A DNA stretch of 64,000 nt from Natrarchaeobaculum sulfurireducens (GCF_003430825.1 NZ_CP024047.1:1488001-1552000), one strand, 5' to 3'; shown: positions 27,935 to 37,228, numbered from the stretch's first letter. Notes: a model not told the origin generated them from the letters alone. Made by a program: numbers and translations.

Positions 27935-28402
27935 ATGGAGTCCCAACACGAACACCATCCGCTGTTCATGCCGCTGGTGTTCGTTGGCGGCCTGATCTTC
28001 GGCTTCGGCCTCGGCTTCAGCCACATGGCCCAGCCCGAAGTCGTCCTGAACTTCCTCCAGTTCGCCGACTTCGGCCTGCTGTTCGTCATGTTCGGTGCAG
28101 CGGTCGTCACCGGCATCACGTTCTTCGGCGTGAAACGCCTCCGCAGCGAGGCACCCCTGACCGGTGTCACCTACACTCGCCGACTCAAAACGCTCGACCG
28201 CAACGTCATTTTCGGCGGCGGCATCTTCGGCATCGGCTGGGGCCTCTCGGGCATCTGTCCCGGCGCGGCCTACGCCAGCCTCGGCGTCGGCAACGTCGTC
28301 ATCCTTTACGGCATCGCGGGTATGTTCGTCGGCGCGTATCTTCAGGGCGTCTGGCGCTCGAGTCTGGCCGACCGCGGCGCTGCCGCATCGAGCGCCGACT
28401 GA
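27935..28402 (+). CDS. YeeE/YedE-family sulfur-compound transporter, second half
   Basis: A 155-residue membrane protein with about four helices and the partner Cys motif GLSGICPGAAYAS. It starts one base after the first half's stop, so translation is coupled. Together the two genes form a split YeeE-type transporter for thiosulfate or a related sulfur species. No sulfurtransferase or rhodanese gene adjoins. Confidence 0.85.
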   Translation: MESQHEHHPLFMPLVFVGGLIFGFGLGFSHMAQPEVVLNFLQFADFGLLFVMFGAAVVTGITFFGVKRLRSEAPLTGVTYTRRLKTLDRNVIFGGGIFGIGWGLSGICPGAAYASLGVGNVVILYGIAGMFVGAYLQGVWRSSLADRGAAASSAD

Positions 28403-28459
28403 TCGGTCACTGGCCGGCAGATCAGGCAACTTAAACTGCTTCCCTCCGTCCCTTCGTGT

Positions 28460-29443
28460 ATGACCGAAGACGACTCCCGCGAACACGTCGTTCCGGGTTC
28501 CGACGAGGACCTCGAGACGGCCGACGTTCGCGGCTACGACTTTCGTGATGGGGCCGATCTGTCCTCGCTGCTCGAGTCCTACGGGACGACGGGGTTCCAG
28601 GCGACCCAGCTTTCAGAAGCGATCGAAATCGCCGAACAGATGCAAGAAGACGATGCCAAAGTCTATCTCACGTTCACCTCGAACATCGTCTCCTCCGGCC
28701 TGCGAGAGACCGTCGCCGCCTTGATCCGAGATGGCTTTGTCGACGTCGTCATCACCACCTCCGGCTCGCTGACCGAAGACGTCATCAAGACTGCAAAGCC
28801 GTTCAAGATGGGCGAGTGGGACGCAGACGAGGCGGCCCTTCGCAAGCGCGGGATCAACCGGCTGGGCAACATCTTCGTCCCCTCCGACCGGTACGTCTGG
28901 CTCGAGGAGTACCTCTACGACTTCTTCGACGACTTCTTCGCCGAGGAGTCGATCCGGACGCCGACGGCCTTCGCGCGCGAACTCGGTGCAACGCTCGAGG
29001 ACGAGGATTCGGTGCTCAAGCAGGCAGCGGACAACGACGTGCCGGTCTACTGTCCCGCGCTAACCGACGCCGAGGTCGGCAACTTCCTCTATTACTACCG
29101 ACAGCGACAGGATACGGATTCGAACATCGGAATCGAGATTCTCGACGACTACCAGAAACTCATCGAGGACGGGATGTTCGCGGACACGACGGGCCTGATC
29201 GCCGTCGGCGGCGGGGTGCCGAAACACCACGCCATCATGACGAACCTCTTCCGCGGCGGCGCAGAGTACGCCGTCTACATCTCGACGGGGATGGAAGGTG
29301 ACGGCTCGCTGTCCGGCGCGCCACCGAACGAAGCCGTCTCCTGGGGCAAGATCAAGGACGACACCGAACTGAACTACACGCAGGTCGAGGCCGAGGCGAC
29401 GCTGGTCTTCCCGCTGCTCGTCGCGGAAGCGTTCTACAAGTGA
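28460..29443 (+). CDS. dys: Deoxyhypusine synthase
   Basis: This 327-residue enzyme transfers the aminobutyl group of spermidine (or, in haloarchaea, probably a related amine) to a lysine of translation factor aIF5A. Family features: LSSLLESYGTTGFQATQL, LTFTSNIVSSGLRE, the NAD region VDVVITTSGSLTEDV, and the active-site segment NEAVSWGKIKDD with the catalytic Lys. A TATA-like ttaaac lies 24-29 bases before the ATG. Confidence 0.92.
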   Translation: MTEDDSREHVVPGSDEDLETADVRGYDFRDGADLSSLLESYGTTGFQATQLSEAIEIAEQMQEDDAKVYLTFTSNIVSSGLRETVAALIRDGFVDVVITTSGSLTEDVIKTAKPFKMGEWDADEAALRKRGINRLGNIFVPSDRYVWLEEYLYDFFDDFFAEESIRTPTAFARELGATLEDEDSVLKQAADNDVPVYCPALTDAEVGNFLYYYRQRQDTDSNIGIEILDDYQKLIEDGMFADTTGLIAVGGGVPKHHAIMTNLFRGGAEYAVYISTGMEGDGSLSGAPPNEAVSWGKIKDDTELNYTQVEAEATLVFPLLVAEAFYK

Positions 29444-29558
29444 ACTCGGGTCTGGTCGGGTCTCGACTCGAGGACCGCGACGGATCACCCGTACCGAGCC
29501 GGCGTGAGCGAGGGTCGATGACGCAAAACCTATCCCGTTCACCGCCATATACTGGTGT

Positions 29559-29903
29559 ATGGACTTTCCGCCGAACCAGGGTCTCGACCAGGAAGAGGTC
29601 AACGAACGCGTCGACGACGCCATCGAGAACAACGAGGTCGTACTCTTCATGAAGGGGACGGCGCTCATGCCACAGTGTGGCTACTCCCGGCGTGCACTCG
29701 GACTCGTCGACCAGCACCGCGAGGAGTACGAAACTGTCGACGTCCTCGAGTCACTCGACGAGTTCCGCGTTGCTCTGAACCGACACAGTGGCTGGGAGAC
29801 GACCCCACAGACGTTCGTCGACGGCGAATTCGTCGGCGGGTCGGACATTCTGGCCGAACTCGAAGAGCGCGGCGAGCTGGCTGAAACGCTCAACGCCGAG
29901 TGA
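29559..29903 (+). CDS. Monothiol glutaredoxin (Grx4/GrxD-type)
   Basis: A 114-residue glutaredoxin with LFMKGTALMPQCGYSRRAL (active motif CGYS in place of the usual CGFS), TTPQTFVDGEFVGGSDIL (glutathione-contact TxPQ and GG). Monothiol glutaredoxins handle 2Fe-2S clusters. Haloarchaea mostly use gamma-glutamylcysteine in place of glutathione, so the thiol partner may differ (inference). Confidence 0.88.
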   Translation: MDFPPNQGLDQEEVNERVDDAIENNEVVLFMKGTALMPQCGYSRRALGLVDQHREEYETVDVLESLDEFRVALNRHSGWETTPQTFVDGEFVGGSDILAELEERGELAETLNAE

Positions 29904-30138
29904 GAGGCGGCGATCTGTAGTCGAGTCCGGTTTTTCGTGCATCGAACGCCGAGCCTTCGCGCTGGCCATCGAAACGGTGAGTCCACGGAGGTCGCTGCTG
30001 TCCGGTCAGATACACCGTTGTCGAATGGTAATAAATCCGAACCTGTCTGCGACGGAGCCAATAGCAGATCATATAAGTCACGCACCCGTAGTAGGACACA
30101 ACGACGTACCGAACCACCCTCGTCCATCCATCCCCACT

Positions 30139-30720
30139 ATGTCAACAGAGGAATCCAGTCACGTATATCGGTTGCACTCGACGCTCGAACTGCCACTCGA
30201 AGACCTTCGCGATCACATCGACGACGCGGAGTATCCCGACGGGATCGAAGACGTCGAGATCACGCGACGAAACAACACGCTCATCCTCAAAGCCGTCGCC
30301 GAGGACAAGTCGGTCAGCAAGTACACGCCGACGGCACAGCTCAAAGCCAGCGTCACCGAAAACCGGGTCTATGAGGAGGACCCGGACGAGCGACGCAACT
30401 CCTTCCGCTGGGACGAAGAAGAAGAAGAGGAGATCGAGTCCGAACTCGTCGAGTTCGCCGCGTTCAAAGGCGACCGCGAGACCGTCCTACAGAACTCGCT
30501 GTTGCAGTACGAGATGTTCCTCGTCCTCTGTGAGATCGCCGAAGCCGCCGAGAAGGGCACGTTGACGGCGATCACCGACCGCGGTGGGGAACTCGAGGCG
30601 ACCCGGATCGTCGAGGGCGAGCCCCGTCCGGCCAACATCGAAGTCGTCGAAGGCCCGCGCGATCAGGGCGCTGGCGAGTCGGGGGTCAACTGGCGTGACA
30701 ACAAGTTCATCAGCGACTGA
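30139..30720 (+). CDS. Acidic haloarchaeal protein of unknown function
   Basis: A 193-residue, strongly acidic protein starting MSTEESSHVYRLHSTLELPL. It has a predicted alpha/beta N-terminal half (VEITRRNNTLILKAVAED), a Glu run (RWDEEEEEEIESE) and a helical C-half (QNSLLQYEMFLVLCEIAEAAEKG). It looks conserved and soluble but I recognise no family. It stands alone. Confidence 0.7.
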   Translation: MSTEESSHVYRLHSTLELPLEDLRDHIDDAEYPDGIEDVEITRRNNTLILKAVAEDKSVSKYTPTAQLKASVTENRVYEEDPDERRNSFRWDEEEEEEIESELVEFAAFKGDRETVLQNSLLQYEMFLVLCEIAEAAEKGTLTAITDRGGELEATRIVEGEPRPANIEVVEGPRDQGAGESGVNWRDNKFISD

Positions 30721-30984
30721 AACTGCCTGTCGTTCCGACGGACCGATGTGACCGCAGGTGTCTTGGGTACATCCGATCTGCCTATCGACAACTCGAACGA
30801 GAGGCCGCACTTCTGCCGACGCAACTTCTCTTATAACGCGACGCCGTCGGGGTGTCGATCGGGAGCGGCAGTGGGCGTCTTTCACCACGACACAGCGGAG
30901 GGCTGTCCCTCGAGCCCTCGAGGCCAAGTCCCCCGGTCGATAGTCACCGTTCTCATAGTGAGTAGCGAAGAGTCTCACCCACCC

Positions 30985-31158
30985 GTTTTAAAAGAAAACA
31001 GAGGTGTTGGAATCGGCGTGCAACATCCAGAGGACGGATTCATTCCCAGCATCCGCGCGAGCGAAGCGAGCGCGGTTCCCGGACGGCGAGGTCGAAGGCC
31101 GAGCGGTCCGCCTTTTTCATCGAAGTTTTTTGCGCGAGCGGTTCGCCGAAGGCGAACC
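30985..31158 (+). other. Structured intergenic element, candidate small RNA
   Basis: The gap 30721-31252 holds no convincing gene. A TATA-like ttttaaaa (30985-30992) is followed about 11-18 bases later by a hairpin ggtgttg/caacatcc (31003-31009, 31021-31028), a GAGCGAAGCGAGCG palindromic stretch (31052-31075), a hairpin agcggtccgc followed by a T run (31102-31117), a second T run (31125-31131) and a perfect 8-base hairpin ggttcgcc-gaa-ggcgaacc (31140-31158). This could be a short RNA of about 115-130 bases ending at a T run, or a dispersed palindromic element. A minus-strand frame across it (31190-30975) has no domain features. Confidence 0.35.
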
Positions 31159-31252
31159 CGACGCGGAAAAAGTTCGCGCTCTGTATTCATCAGCGCATAT
31201 CTGTCACTTTTGAAAGAACACTAGGACATAGAGACTCTTCTTCGATTCCCAA

Positions 31253-32425
31253 TCAGTAGCCGAGCCGGAGGACGTGGTTGGCCGCGAGCGCGAGGAAGGA
31301 CGCCAGAAAGAGGACGGCCAGCGTTCCAAACGCGACGGGCCAGCCGAAGAGGTCGGCGGTGAGACCGACACCGGCGGAGCCGGCGGCCCCGATGACGGTG
31401 TAAACCGTCCGGACGAGGCCGAAGCCAGTGCCTCGCTCCTCGACGGAGAGGACGTCCATGAACCGCGGGTCGATGGCCGAAAAGAAACTCGAGCCGAGCC
31501 CCGCGAGCAAGACGCCGCCAGCGACGGCGGCGAGGCCTGGGCCGAACACGACGAGGGGAAGGCCGATGGCACCCGCCAGCATCGAGCCGCCGATGACGGC
31601 GTCGCGGCCGTAGGCGTCGGAGGCGCGACCGAGGACGACCTGGCTGGCGGCCCTGACGACGAAGAACGCGGAGAAGGCGATGCCGGCGGCCGTAGGGGTA
31701 TACCCCCGGAACTCGACGAGAAACGCGGGCAAAAACGACAGGAGTCCCTGGACGACGTAGGTCCCCGCCATCGCGATCAGGAGCGGAAACGCGATGGCCG
31801 GTCGCGAGAGGAGTTCGACGAGCGCGCCCAGCTTGAGGCGGTCGCGCATCGATTGGTCCGGGCGTCGTGGGTCGGTCGGGCGGACGCGCCAGACGAACAG
31901 CGCGAAGATAGGGATTCCGACGAGCGCCGTTAGGGCTACCGCGGGACGCCACCCGTAGCGGACGCCGACCCAGGCTGCGGCGACGGGGGCGACGAGTCCC
32001 GCCAGCGGGCCGCCGATCGAGTGGATACCGACGGCGGTCCCGAGGTCGTCGAACGTCCGGGACAACAGCGTCGTCGCGACCGCGTAGTGGAGGCCTGCGA
32101 CCCCGCCGAGGACGACGACGACGAGAACGAAGACGGCGTACGCCGGCGATAGCGCGAGCAGGAGGCTCATAACCGTCGTCCCACCGACGGCGATCAGGAT
32201 GATCAGCTTCTCCCCATAGCGGTCCGCGAGAATCCCGCTCGGGAACTGAGCGAGGCCGTAGGCGAGCCACATTCCGGTCAGCGCGACGCCGATCAGGGTG
32301 TTCGAGATCTCGAAGTCCTCGGTGATGAACGGAACGACCGGGCTGATCCCCAGTCGGGCGAAGTAGGTGACGAAGAACGCGAGCATACACAATAGGAGAA
32401 CCGTATATCGGTAGTGCCAGTTCAT
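31253..32425 (-). CDS. MFS transporter, paralogue of the 17495 gene
   Basis: A 390-residue, 12-helix protein with GLAQFPSGILADRYGEK, GGVAGLHYAVATTLLSRT, VRYGWRPAVA and the end NHVLRLGY; nearly every landmark is shared with the MFS protein at 17495-18673. Start at ATG 32425 (MNWHYRYTVLLLC) matches the paralogue's start; a GTG six codons upstream is possible. Substrate unknown. The two lie about 14 kb apart on opposite strands, implying an old duplication. Confidence 0.85.
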   Translation of the reverse strand: MNWHYRYTVLLLCMLAFFVTYFARLGISPVVPFITEDFEISNTLIGVALTGMWLAYGLAQFPSGILADRYGEKLIILIAVGGTTVMSLLLALSPAYAVFVLVVVVLGGVAGLHYAVATTLLSRTFDDLGTAVGIHSIGGPLAGLVAPVAAAWVGVRYGWRPAVALTALVGIPIFALFVWRVRPTDPRRPDQSMRDRLKLGALVELLSRPAIAFPLLIAMAGTYVVQGLLSFLPAFLVEFRGYTPTAAGIAFSAFFVVRAASQVVLGRASDAYGRDAVIGGSMLAGAIGLPLVVFGPGLAAVAGGVLLAGLGSSFFSAIDPRFMDVLSVEERGTGFGLVRTVYTVIGAAGSAGVGLTADLFGWPVAFGTLAVLFLASFLALAANHVLRLGY

Positions 32426-32702
32426 AATCGGCGAAACGTTCACGTGACCGACTCGAGCGAACGATGATGAGCGTACTGATTCCGGTGAACTGACGACGGC
32501 TACCGAGAGCGGATCTGAAATGCGGGGGCCCCGGACGCTCCGCCGTCGGATCGTGGTAGTGGCTGGTTTCCCCTCGGGCGACCCGGACGACCAATCCGGC
32601 GCGTTCGACCGCTACCGGGCCGGCTGTCGACGTCGGTTCCCGGATCGGTCGGACAGCCGCTCGCTTCGAGCGGGTAGCCGACTGATAACGAAATGGTATC
32701 TT

Positions 32703-32897
32703 CTAGAAGGACTGACTGCCATGTTTCACGAGGTGATCGTGCGTGCAGCGTCCCTTCAGTAACTCGACGTCACCCGTCCATCCGTCCTCCACGTCCACTA
32801 CCCACGTCCCTGCACCCGGCTTCGCCCCACCGGCCGGCTTGCATACCGTGAAGCGACCGTGGAACGCGAGCGACAGGCGCTGTCGTCGAGGACCCAC
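32703..32897 (-). CDS. Possible 64-residue protein
   Basis: A frame from GTG 32897 to TAG 32705-32703 encodes MGPRRQRLSLAFHGRFTVCK, then GTWVVDVEDGW, TGDVELLKGRCTHDHLVKHG. The balanced composition, typical third-position GC and a folded-looking pattern suggest a real small protein between the MFS and epimerase genes. However, there is no start-site signal and no recognised family, and the frame continues open upstream as the antisense of wecB. Confidence 0.35.
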   Translation of the reverse strand: MGPRRQRLSLAFHGRFTVCKPAGGAKPGAGTWVVDVEDGWTGDVELLKGRCTHDHLVKHGSQSF

Positions 32898-32969
32898 ATC
32901 GATTCCTGCGATACTCGTCGACGACGGGCACGGCGAGCGACTCGAGGCGGACGTGACGGGTGGTCGGTG

Positions 32970-34079
32970 ATGCGCATCTGTTCGATCGTTGGCGCACGAC
33001 CCCAGTTCGTCAAGGCCGCTATCGTCTCGAGAAAGCTCCGTGACGTGGGCGAGGAAGTGCTGGTCCACACGGGCCAACACTACGACGAGGAGCTCTCGGA
33101 CGTCTTCTTCGAGGAACTCGACATTCCGGAACCGGAGTACAACCTCGGCGTCGAGTCGGATACACACGGCCGCCAGACCGCAGCGATGATCGATAGACTC
33201 GAGCCGATCGTCGAGGCGGAAGACCCCGACGCACTCCTCCTCTACGGCGACACCAACTCGACGCTGGCCGGTGCCATTGTCGGTTCGAAACGGGACCTCG
33301 TCGTCGCCCACGTCGAAGCCGGACTCCGAAGTGACAACCGGTCGATGCCCGAAGAGATCAATCGAATCCTGACCGACCACGCCGCCGATCTCTGTTTCGC
33401 CCCGAGCGAAGAGGCCATGGTGAACCTCGCTTCCGAGGGTGTCACCGACGGTGTCTACTGCACCGGCGACGTGATGTACGACGCCATCCTCGAGGCTAGG
33501 GATCGGTCCCAGCGCCAATCGACGATCCTCGACGAACTCGGCGTCGAACCGGGAGAGTACGTCCTCGCGACGGTTCACCGGGCGAGCAACACCGACGATC
33601 GGTCGAACCTCGCTGCCATCGTCGACGGGCTCGCCGACGCTCCCCGTCCGGTAATCTTTCCCGCCCATCCGCGGACGGTCGGATGTCTCAGAGAGTACGG
33701 GCTCTGGGACCGTGCAACCGAGCACCTCGAGGTAATCGATCCCCAGGGATACCTCGATTTCGTCCGGTTGCTGGACGGAGCCGAACGGGTCGCGACCGAC
33801 TCGGGAGGCGTCCAGAAGGAGGCCTTTTTCCTCGGGACCCGGTGTCTGACGCTCAGAGCGGAGACCGAGTGGGTCGAAACGGTCGAGTGCGGCTGGAACC
33901 GACTGGTCGGCCCGAACCGATCGCGCATCCGCGAGGAACTGCGTGAGAACTGGAAACCGGAGTCGAATCCCCATCCGTACGGCGACGGAACCGCGGGCCA
34001 GCGCATCGTCCGGCTGCTCGAGGACCACCTGCAGACCGACGAGGCGGCACCCGCAGTGGAGACGGCGTCGCTCGACTGA
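32970..34079 (+). CDS. wecB: UDP-N-acetylglucosamine 2-epimerase (non-hydrolysing)
   Basis: This 369-residue protein interconverts UDP-GlcNAc and UDP-ManNAc for surface glycans. Landmarks: IVGARPQFVKAA at the N-terminus, HTGQHYDEELSDVFF, LLYGDTNSTLAGA, HVEAGLRSDNRSMPEEINR, ATVHRASNTDD and TDSGGVQKEAFFLG near the C-terminal domain. The length is typical. No UDP-ManNAc dehydrogenase gene adjoins, so the pathway product is unknown. The start chosen is ATG 32970. Confidence 0.9.
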   Translation: MRICSIVGARPQFVKAAIVSRKLRDVGEEVLVHTGQHYDEELSDVFFEELDIPEPEYNLGVESDTHGRQTAAMIDRLEPIVEAEDPDALLLYGDTNSTLAGAIVGSKRDLVVAHVEAGLRSDNRSMPEEINRILTDHAADLCFAPSEEAMVNLASEGVTDGVYCTGDVMYDAILEARDRSQRQSTILDELGVEPGEYVLATVHRASNTDDRSNLAAIVDGLADAPRPVIFPAHPRTVGCLREYGLWDRATEHLEVIDPQGYLDFVRLLDGAERVATDSGGVQKEAFFLGTRCLTLRAETEWVETVECGWNRLVGPNRSRIREELRENWKPESNPHPYGDGTAGQRIVRLLEDHLQTDEAAPAVETASLD

Positions 34080-34131
34080 TCGCCACCGAGTTCCGTCAGA
34101 GGTTTCCGGTCCCCCAAAGCGTTTTACCGTG

Positions 34132-34149
34132 GTAATTATATCTAATTAC
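34132..34149. promoter_or_regulatory. Perfect 7-base inverted repeat in the promoter of the PP-loop gene; candidate operator
   Basis: gtaatta-tatc-taattac (34132-34138 and 34143-34149) ends 5 bases before the ATG at 34155. A TATA-like gttttacc at 34121-34128 lies 27-34 bases before the ATG. The palindrome thus sits between TATA box and start site, where a repressor would block transcription. It is AT-rich in a GC-rich genome. Confidence 0.6.
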
Positions 34150-34154
34150 AGGAT

Positions 34155-35126
34155 ATGCCCACGAACTTCCCCGACTACGTCGACGTCGACTACGAAGACG
34201 GCACCGGCGAATCTCCCGCAGAGTACCCACACATCCACGACAAGATCGAGAAAGCGATCGAGGTCACCCGACAGGGACTCGAGCAGTACGAAAACCCGGC
34301 GGTGATGTGGACCGGCGGAAAGGACTCGACGCTCGTCCTCTACTTCGTCATCGAAGTCGCCGAGCGCTACGACCTCGAGGTGCCGCCGACGGTGTTCATC
34401 GATCACTTCCAGCACTTCGACCAGATCCACGACTTCGTCGAGGAGTGGGCCGACGAGTGGGATCTCGAGGTGATCTACGCCCGCAACGAGGACGTGGGCG
34501 CGTACGTCGACGAACACGGCCTCGAGCCGGGCGACGAGGTTCCGATCGAGGAACTCGACGAGCACAACCGTCACCACGTCGAGAACATCCTCGAGTACGA
34601 CGAGGAGACGTTTCCCTTCCTGCTCGACACCTACGTCGGGAACCACCTGTTGAAGACGGTCGCGCTCAACGACGCCATCGAAGCGTACGAGATCGACGGG
34701 ATCGTCTCGGGCGTTCGCTGGGACGAACAGGACGCCCGTGCCGACGAGACCTTCTTCTCGCCGCGACACGACCCCGACATCTACCCGCCTCACGACCGCG
34801 TCCAGCCCATCCTCCAGTTCGACGAGGCGGCCGTCTGGGAGGCGTTCTGGGATTTTGTCGTCCCCGACACCGTCCCCGAGTTCCCGGACGAGGGCTACGT
34901 CCCCGAGAGCAAAGCCGACCTGCCGAACGACCTCGAGCCCGAGGATACCCCCGTGTCGCCGAAATATTGGGAGGGCTTTCGATCGCTCGGCAGCGAGATC
35001 AGCACCGAAAAAACCGAGGACGACCCCGCCTGGCTGCAGGACCTCGAGGGGACGACCGAACGCGCCGGCCGCGCCCAGGACAAAGAAGACCTGATGGAGC
35101 GGTTGCGCGATCTCGGCTACATGTAG
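34155..35126 (+). CDS. PAPS reductase/sulfotransferase-family PP-loop protein
   Basis: This 323-residue protein has the N-type ATP pyrophosphatase PP-loop MWTGGKDSTLVLY (residues about 50-62) and a CysD-like core (TVFIDHFQHFDQIHDFVEEW, DGIVSGVRWDEQDARADETFFSPR, HDRVQPILQFDEAAVWEAF). Relatives reduce PAPS/APS or adenylylate sulfate. Here there is no CysN, ferredoxin or sulfite reductase gene next to it, and the conserved C-terminal Cys of true reductases is absent. A palindrome in the promoter suggests regulation. It may serve sulfate activation or another ATP-dependent modification. Confidence 0.78.
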   Translation: MPTNFPDYVDVDYEDGTGESPAEYPHIHDKIEKAIEVTRQGLEQYENPAVMWTGGKDSTLVLYFVIEVAERYDLEVPPTVFIDHFQHFDQIHDFVEEWADEWDLEVIYARNEDVGAYVDEHGLEPGDEVPIEELDEHNRHHVENILEYDEETFPFLLDTYVGNHLLKTVALNDAIEAYEIDGIVSGVRWDEQDARADETFFSPRHDPDIYPPHDRVQPILQFDEAAVWEAFWDFVVPDTVPEFPDEGYVPESKADLPNDLEPEDTPVSPKYWEGFRSLGSEISTEKTEDDPAWLQDLEGTTERAGRAQDKEDLMERLRDLGYM

Positions 35127-35165
35127 GTCGTCGGTTTCGAGTGCAGGGCGAAAAACGGATCTCGC

Positions 35166-35375
35166 TCAGTTCGTCGCGCGGTGCTCACCGTGTTTGACGC
35201 CGATCGCGAGCATGATGGCACCGAAGATCGCCATCGACGGGAGCACCATCATCATGATCGTCTGTGTGGTCATCGGTGCCATCGGCGTCATTGCCGGCAG
35301 GAGATACAGCGAGCCGATACCGACAGCGAGCACCAGTACGAACGCGCCAATCGTCTTCGGTACGTCGAGTCCCAT
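35166..35375 (-). CDS. Small two-helix membrane protein
   Basis: A 69-residue protein with two transmembrane helices (TIGAFVLVLAVGIGSLYLLP and MMVLPSMAIFGAIMLAIGV) joined by a Met/Thr-rich loop, ending KHGEHRATN. It is convergent with the PP-loop gene. Family not recognised; function unknown. Confidence 0.7.
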   Translation of the reverse strand: MGLDVPKTIGAFVLVLAVGIGSLYLLPAMTPMAPMTTQTIMMMVLPSMAIFGAIMLAIGVKHGEHRATN

Positions 35376-35464
35376 GGCTGGCCGTTAGCAGTGACGGCAA
35401 CTAAGTACCCCGGAACCGGCAGTCGTTCACGGGTTTCGAGACATCGACCACCGCTGGCCGCAAG

Positions 35465-36220
35465 TTACGCTTCTTCCGAGGGCCGAACCAGGTTCGCAAG
35501 CGCCACGAGGATGCCCAGGAACCAGCCCAGCGGGAACGAGAGGCCGACCCACATGCCGGCGTAGGCTGCCCCCTCGAGCTGGAAGTTACCCCGGAGCCAC
35601 TCGTTGACGCCGCCGACGAACAACACGTTGTCGAGGATCCAGACGGCGAAATCGTAGCTCGGATCGAGGACGTGGGGCTCGAGCGACGGCGTTACGAGCG
35701 CTGCGACGACCGGTGGCAGAAAGATCGCCGTCATCGCGAACGGGTAAGCGAGCAGGACCGACGTCACACGGCCGCCGAACTTCGAGAAAATTGCTGCCAG
35801 TGTCGTCGAGATGACGGCGACGAGACTGGCTGCAGCGATCGCGAGGAAGGCGTCGAACGGGAGGCTAATGTACGCGCTGACGGTCAGTGCACCCCAGACG
35901 AGAACGGCCAGTGCGGTCACGCCGACGATGCCGAACCGGGTCCGGGTCGAGTCGAGTTTCACCGCGTAGTAGCGGGTAGCGAAGCCGACGACGGTCAGCG
36001 GATACAGGACGAGCAGTCCGAGCGTTCCGAAGAGACTCCAGGCGTAGTAGGCGACTTTCTGTGGAAGCGTCTCCGGCTTCCACTTGCCCATAACGGAGTG
36101 ACCGCGGCCACGCTGGCGGGGAAAGACGATTTCCATCCACGCCCCGTGTAACCGCTCCAGGTCGGTCTGGACCGCACCGACGATGCCTCCTCGGCTGGCT
36201 CTTCGAGAGCGGGTAGACAT
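35465..36220 (-). CDS. Multi-helix membrane protein of unknown function
   Basis: A 251-residue protein with a basic N-terminal cytoplasmic segment (about 1-55) and six or so transmembrane helices (GTLGLLVLYPLTVVGFATRY, GVTALAVLVWGALTVSAYI, FLAIAAASLVAVISTTLAAI, and a C-terminal FPLGWFLGILVALANLV). No transporter signature is seen. Start at ATG 36220; the longer frame adds a non-membrane segment. Confidence 0.7.
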   Translation of the reverse strand: MSTRSRRASRGGIVGAVQTDLERLHGAWMEIVFPRQRGRGHSVMGKWKPETLPQKVAYYAWSLFGTLGLLVLYPLTVVGFATRYYAVKLDSTRTRFGIVGVTALAVLVWGALTVSAYISLPFDAFLAIAAASLVAVISTTLAAIFSKFGGRVTSVLLAYPFAMTAIFLPPVVAALVTPSLEPHVLDPSYDFAVWILDNVLFVGGVNEWLRGNFQLEGAAYAGMWVGLSFPLGWFLGILVALANLVRPSEEA

Positions 36221-36382
36221 ACGCGAGCCAAAAAGCTCACGTACCGTAAGCTTTCCCTCTCTTTCTCGCTCGAGAACAGGTACGTCGGCGGACACTCGAG
36301 GGACGCCTTCCAGACAGTCTTCGTGCAGTGGCCCGATTTCTGCCACGCCAACACCCGCCGGGAAACCGATAGCTAGCGAGCC

Positions 36383-37228
36383 CTACTGGTTCCAGGGACC
36401 GAAGTCGGGGTCGACGGTCCGCTCGCGATCGTCGATGGCCTCGATAGCCGCGACGTCCTCAGGATCGAGCTCGAGCGACAGTGACGCCCAGTTGTCACGA
36501 ATGTGGTCGACGCCGGTCGCCTTCGGAATGGCGACGACGTCGTTTTCGCGGAGCCAGGCCAGGCTGACCTGGGCCTCGCTGACGTCGTGTTTGGCCGCAA
36601 TCTCTTGAATCGTGGGGTGGTCGAAGACGCCGCCGCGAGCCAGCGGCGAGTAGGCCACGACCTCGACGTCGTGTACCTCACACGCCTCGCGCAGCTCTGG
36701 CTGGGGAAGCAATGGGTGGAGTTCGACCTGGTTGGCAACGATCGGAGCGTCACAGACCTCGACGGCCGCCTCGAGTTGCTCGGGGAGAAAATTGCTCACG
36801 CCGACGTTCTCGATCAGCCCCTCGTCGTACAGGTCCGAGAACGCCGCGAGTGTCTCTTCCGTGTCGTACGTTTTGGCCGGCCAGTGGACGTACAACAGGT
36901 CGACGGCGTCGACACCAAGTCGGTCGAGGCTCTCGCGGGTCGTCTCGAGGACGTCATCGGGCGCGAGGTTCGAGAGCCAGACCTTGGTCGCGAGAAAGAC
37001 CTCCTCGCGATCGACGTCAGCTGCGGCGATCCCGTCGCCGACGGCCGCCTCGTTGTCGTACGCCTGTGCGGTATCGATGTGCCGGTAGCCCGTCTCGAGG
37101 GCCGTCCGGATGCTTTCGGCACACTGGTCGGCGTCGGTGTTCTCCCACGTGCCGAGTCCGAGCATCGGGATGTCGCCTGCGGTCGGACACGCTGTTGGCT
37201 CGAGTGTGTCTGGATCGTCAGCTCCCAT
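36383..37228 (-). CDS. Aldo/keto reductase
   Basis: This 281-residue NADPH-dependent reductase of the AKR superfamily has the catalytic tetrad in sequence: DTAQAYDNEAAVG (Asp, Tyr), ATKVW (Lys) and LYVHWP (His). VGVSNFLPEQLEAA and NQVELHPLLPQ are cofactor and barrel motifs. It resembles 2,5-diketo-gluconate reductase-type enzymes; the substrate is unknown. It is not in an operon with the PAC2 gene, which lies upstream on the same strand with a 105-base gap. Confidence 0.9.
   Translation of the reverse strand: MGADDPDTLEPTACPTAGDIPMLGLGTWENTDADQCAESIRTALETGYRHIDTAQAYDNEAAVGDGIAAADVDREEVFLATKVWLSNLAPDDVLETTRESLDRLGVDAVDLLYVHWPAKTYDTEETLAAFSDLYDEGLIENVGVSNFLPEQLEAAVEVCDAPIVANQVELHPLLPQPELREACEVHDVEVVAYSPLARGGVFDHPTIQEIAAKHDVSEAQVSLAWLRENDVVAIPKATGVDHIRDNWASLSLELDPEDVAAIEAIDDRERTVDPDFGPWNQ

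Noticed and set aside
30975..31190. Minus-strand 71-residue frame over the palindromic element
   Set aside because: Arg-rich, built from palindromic DNA, no domain; the hairpins explain the sequence better.
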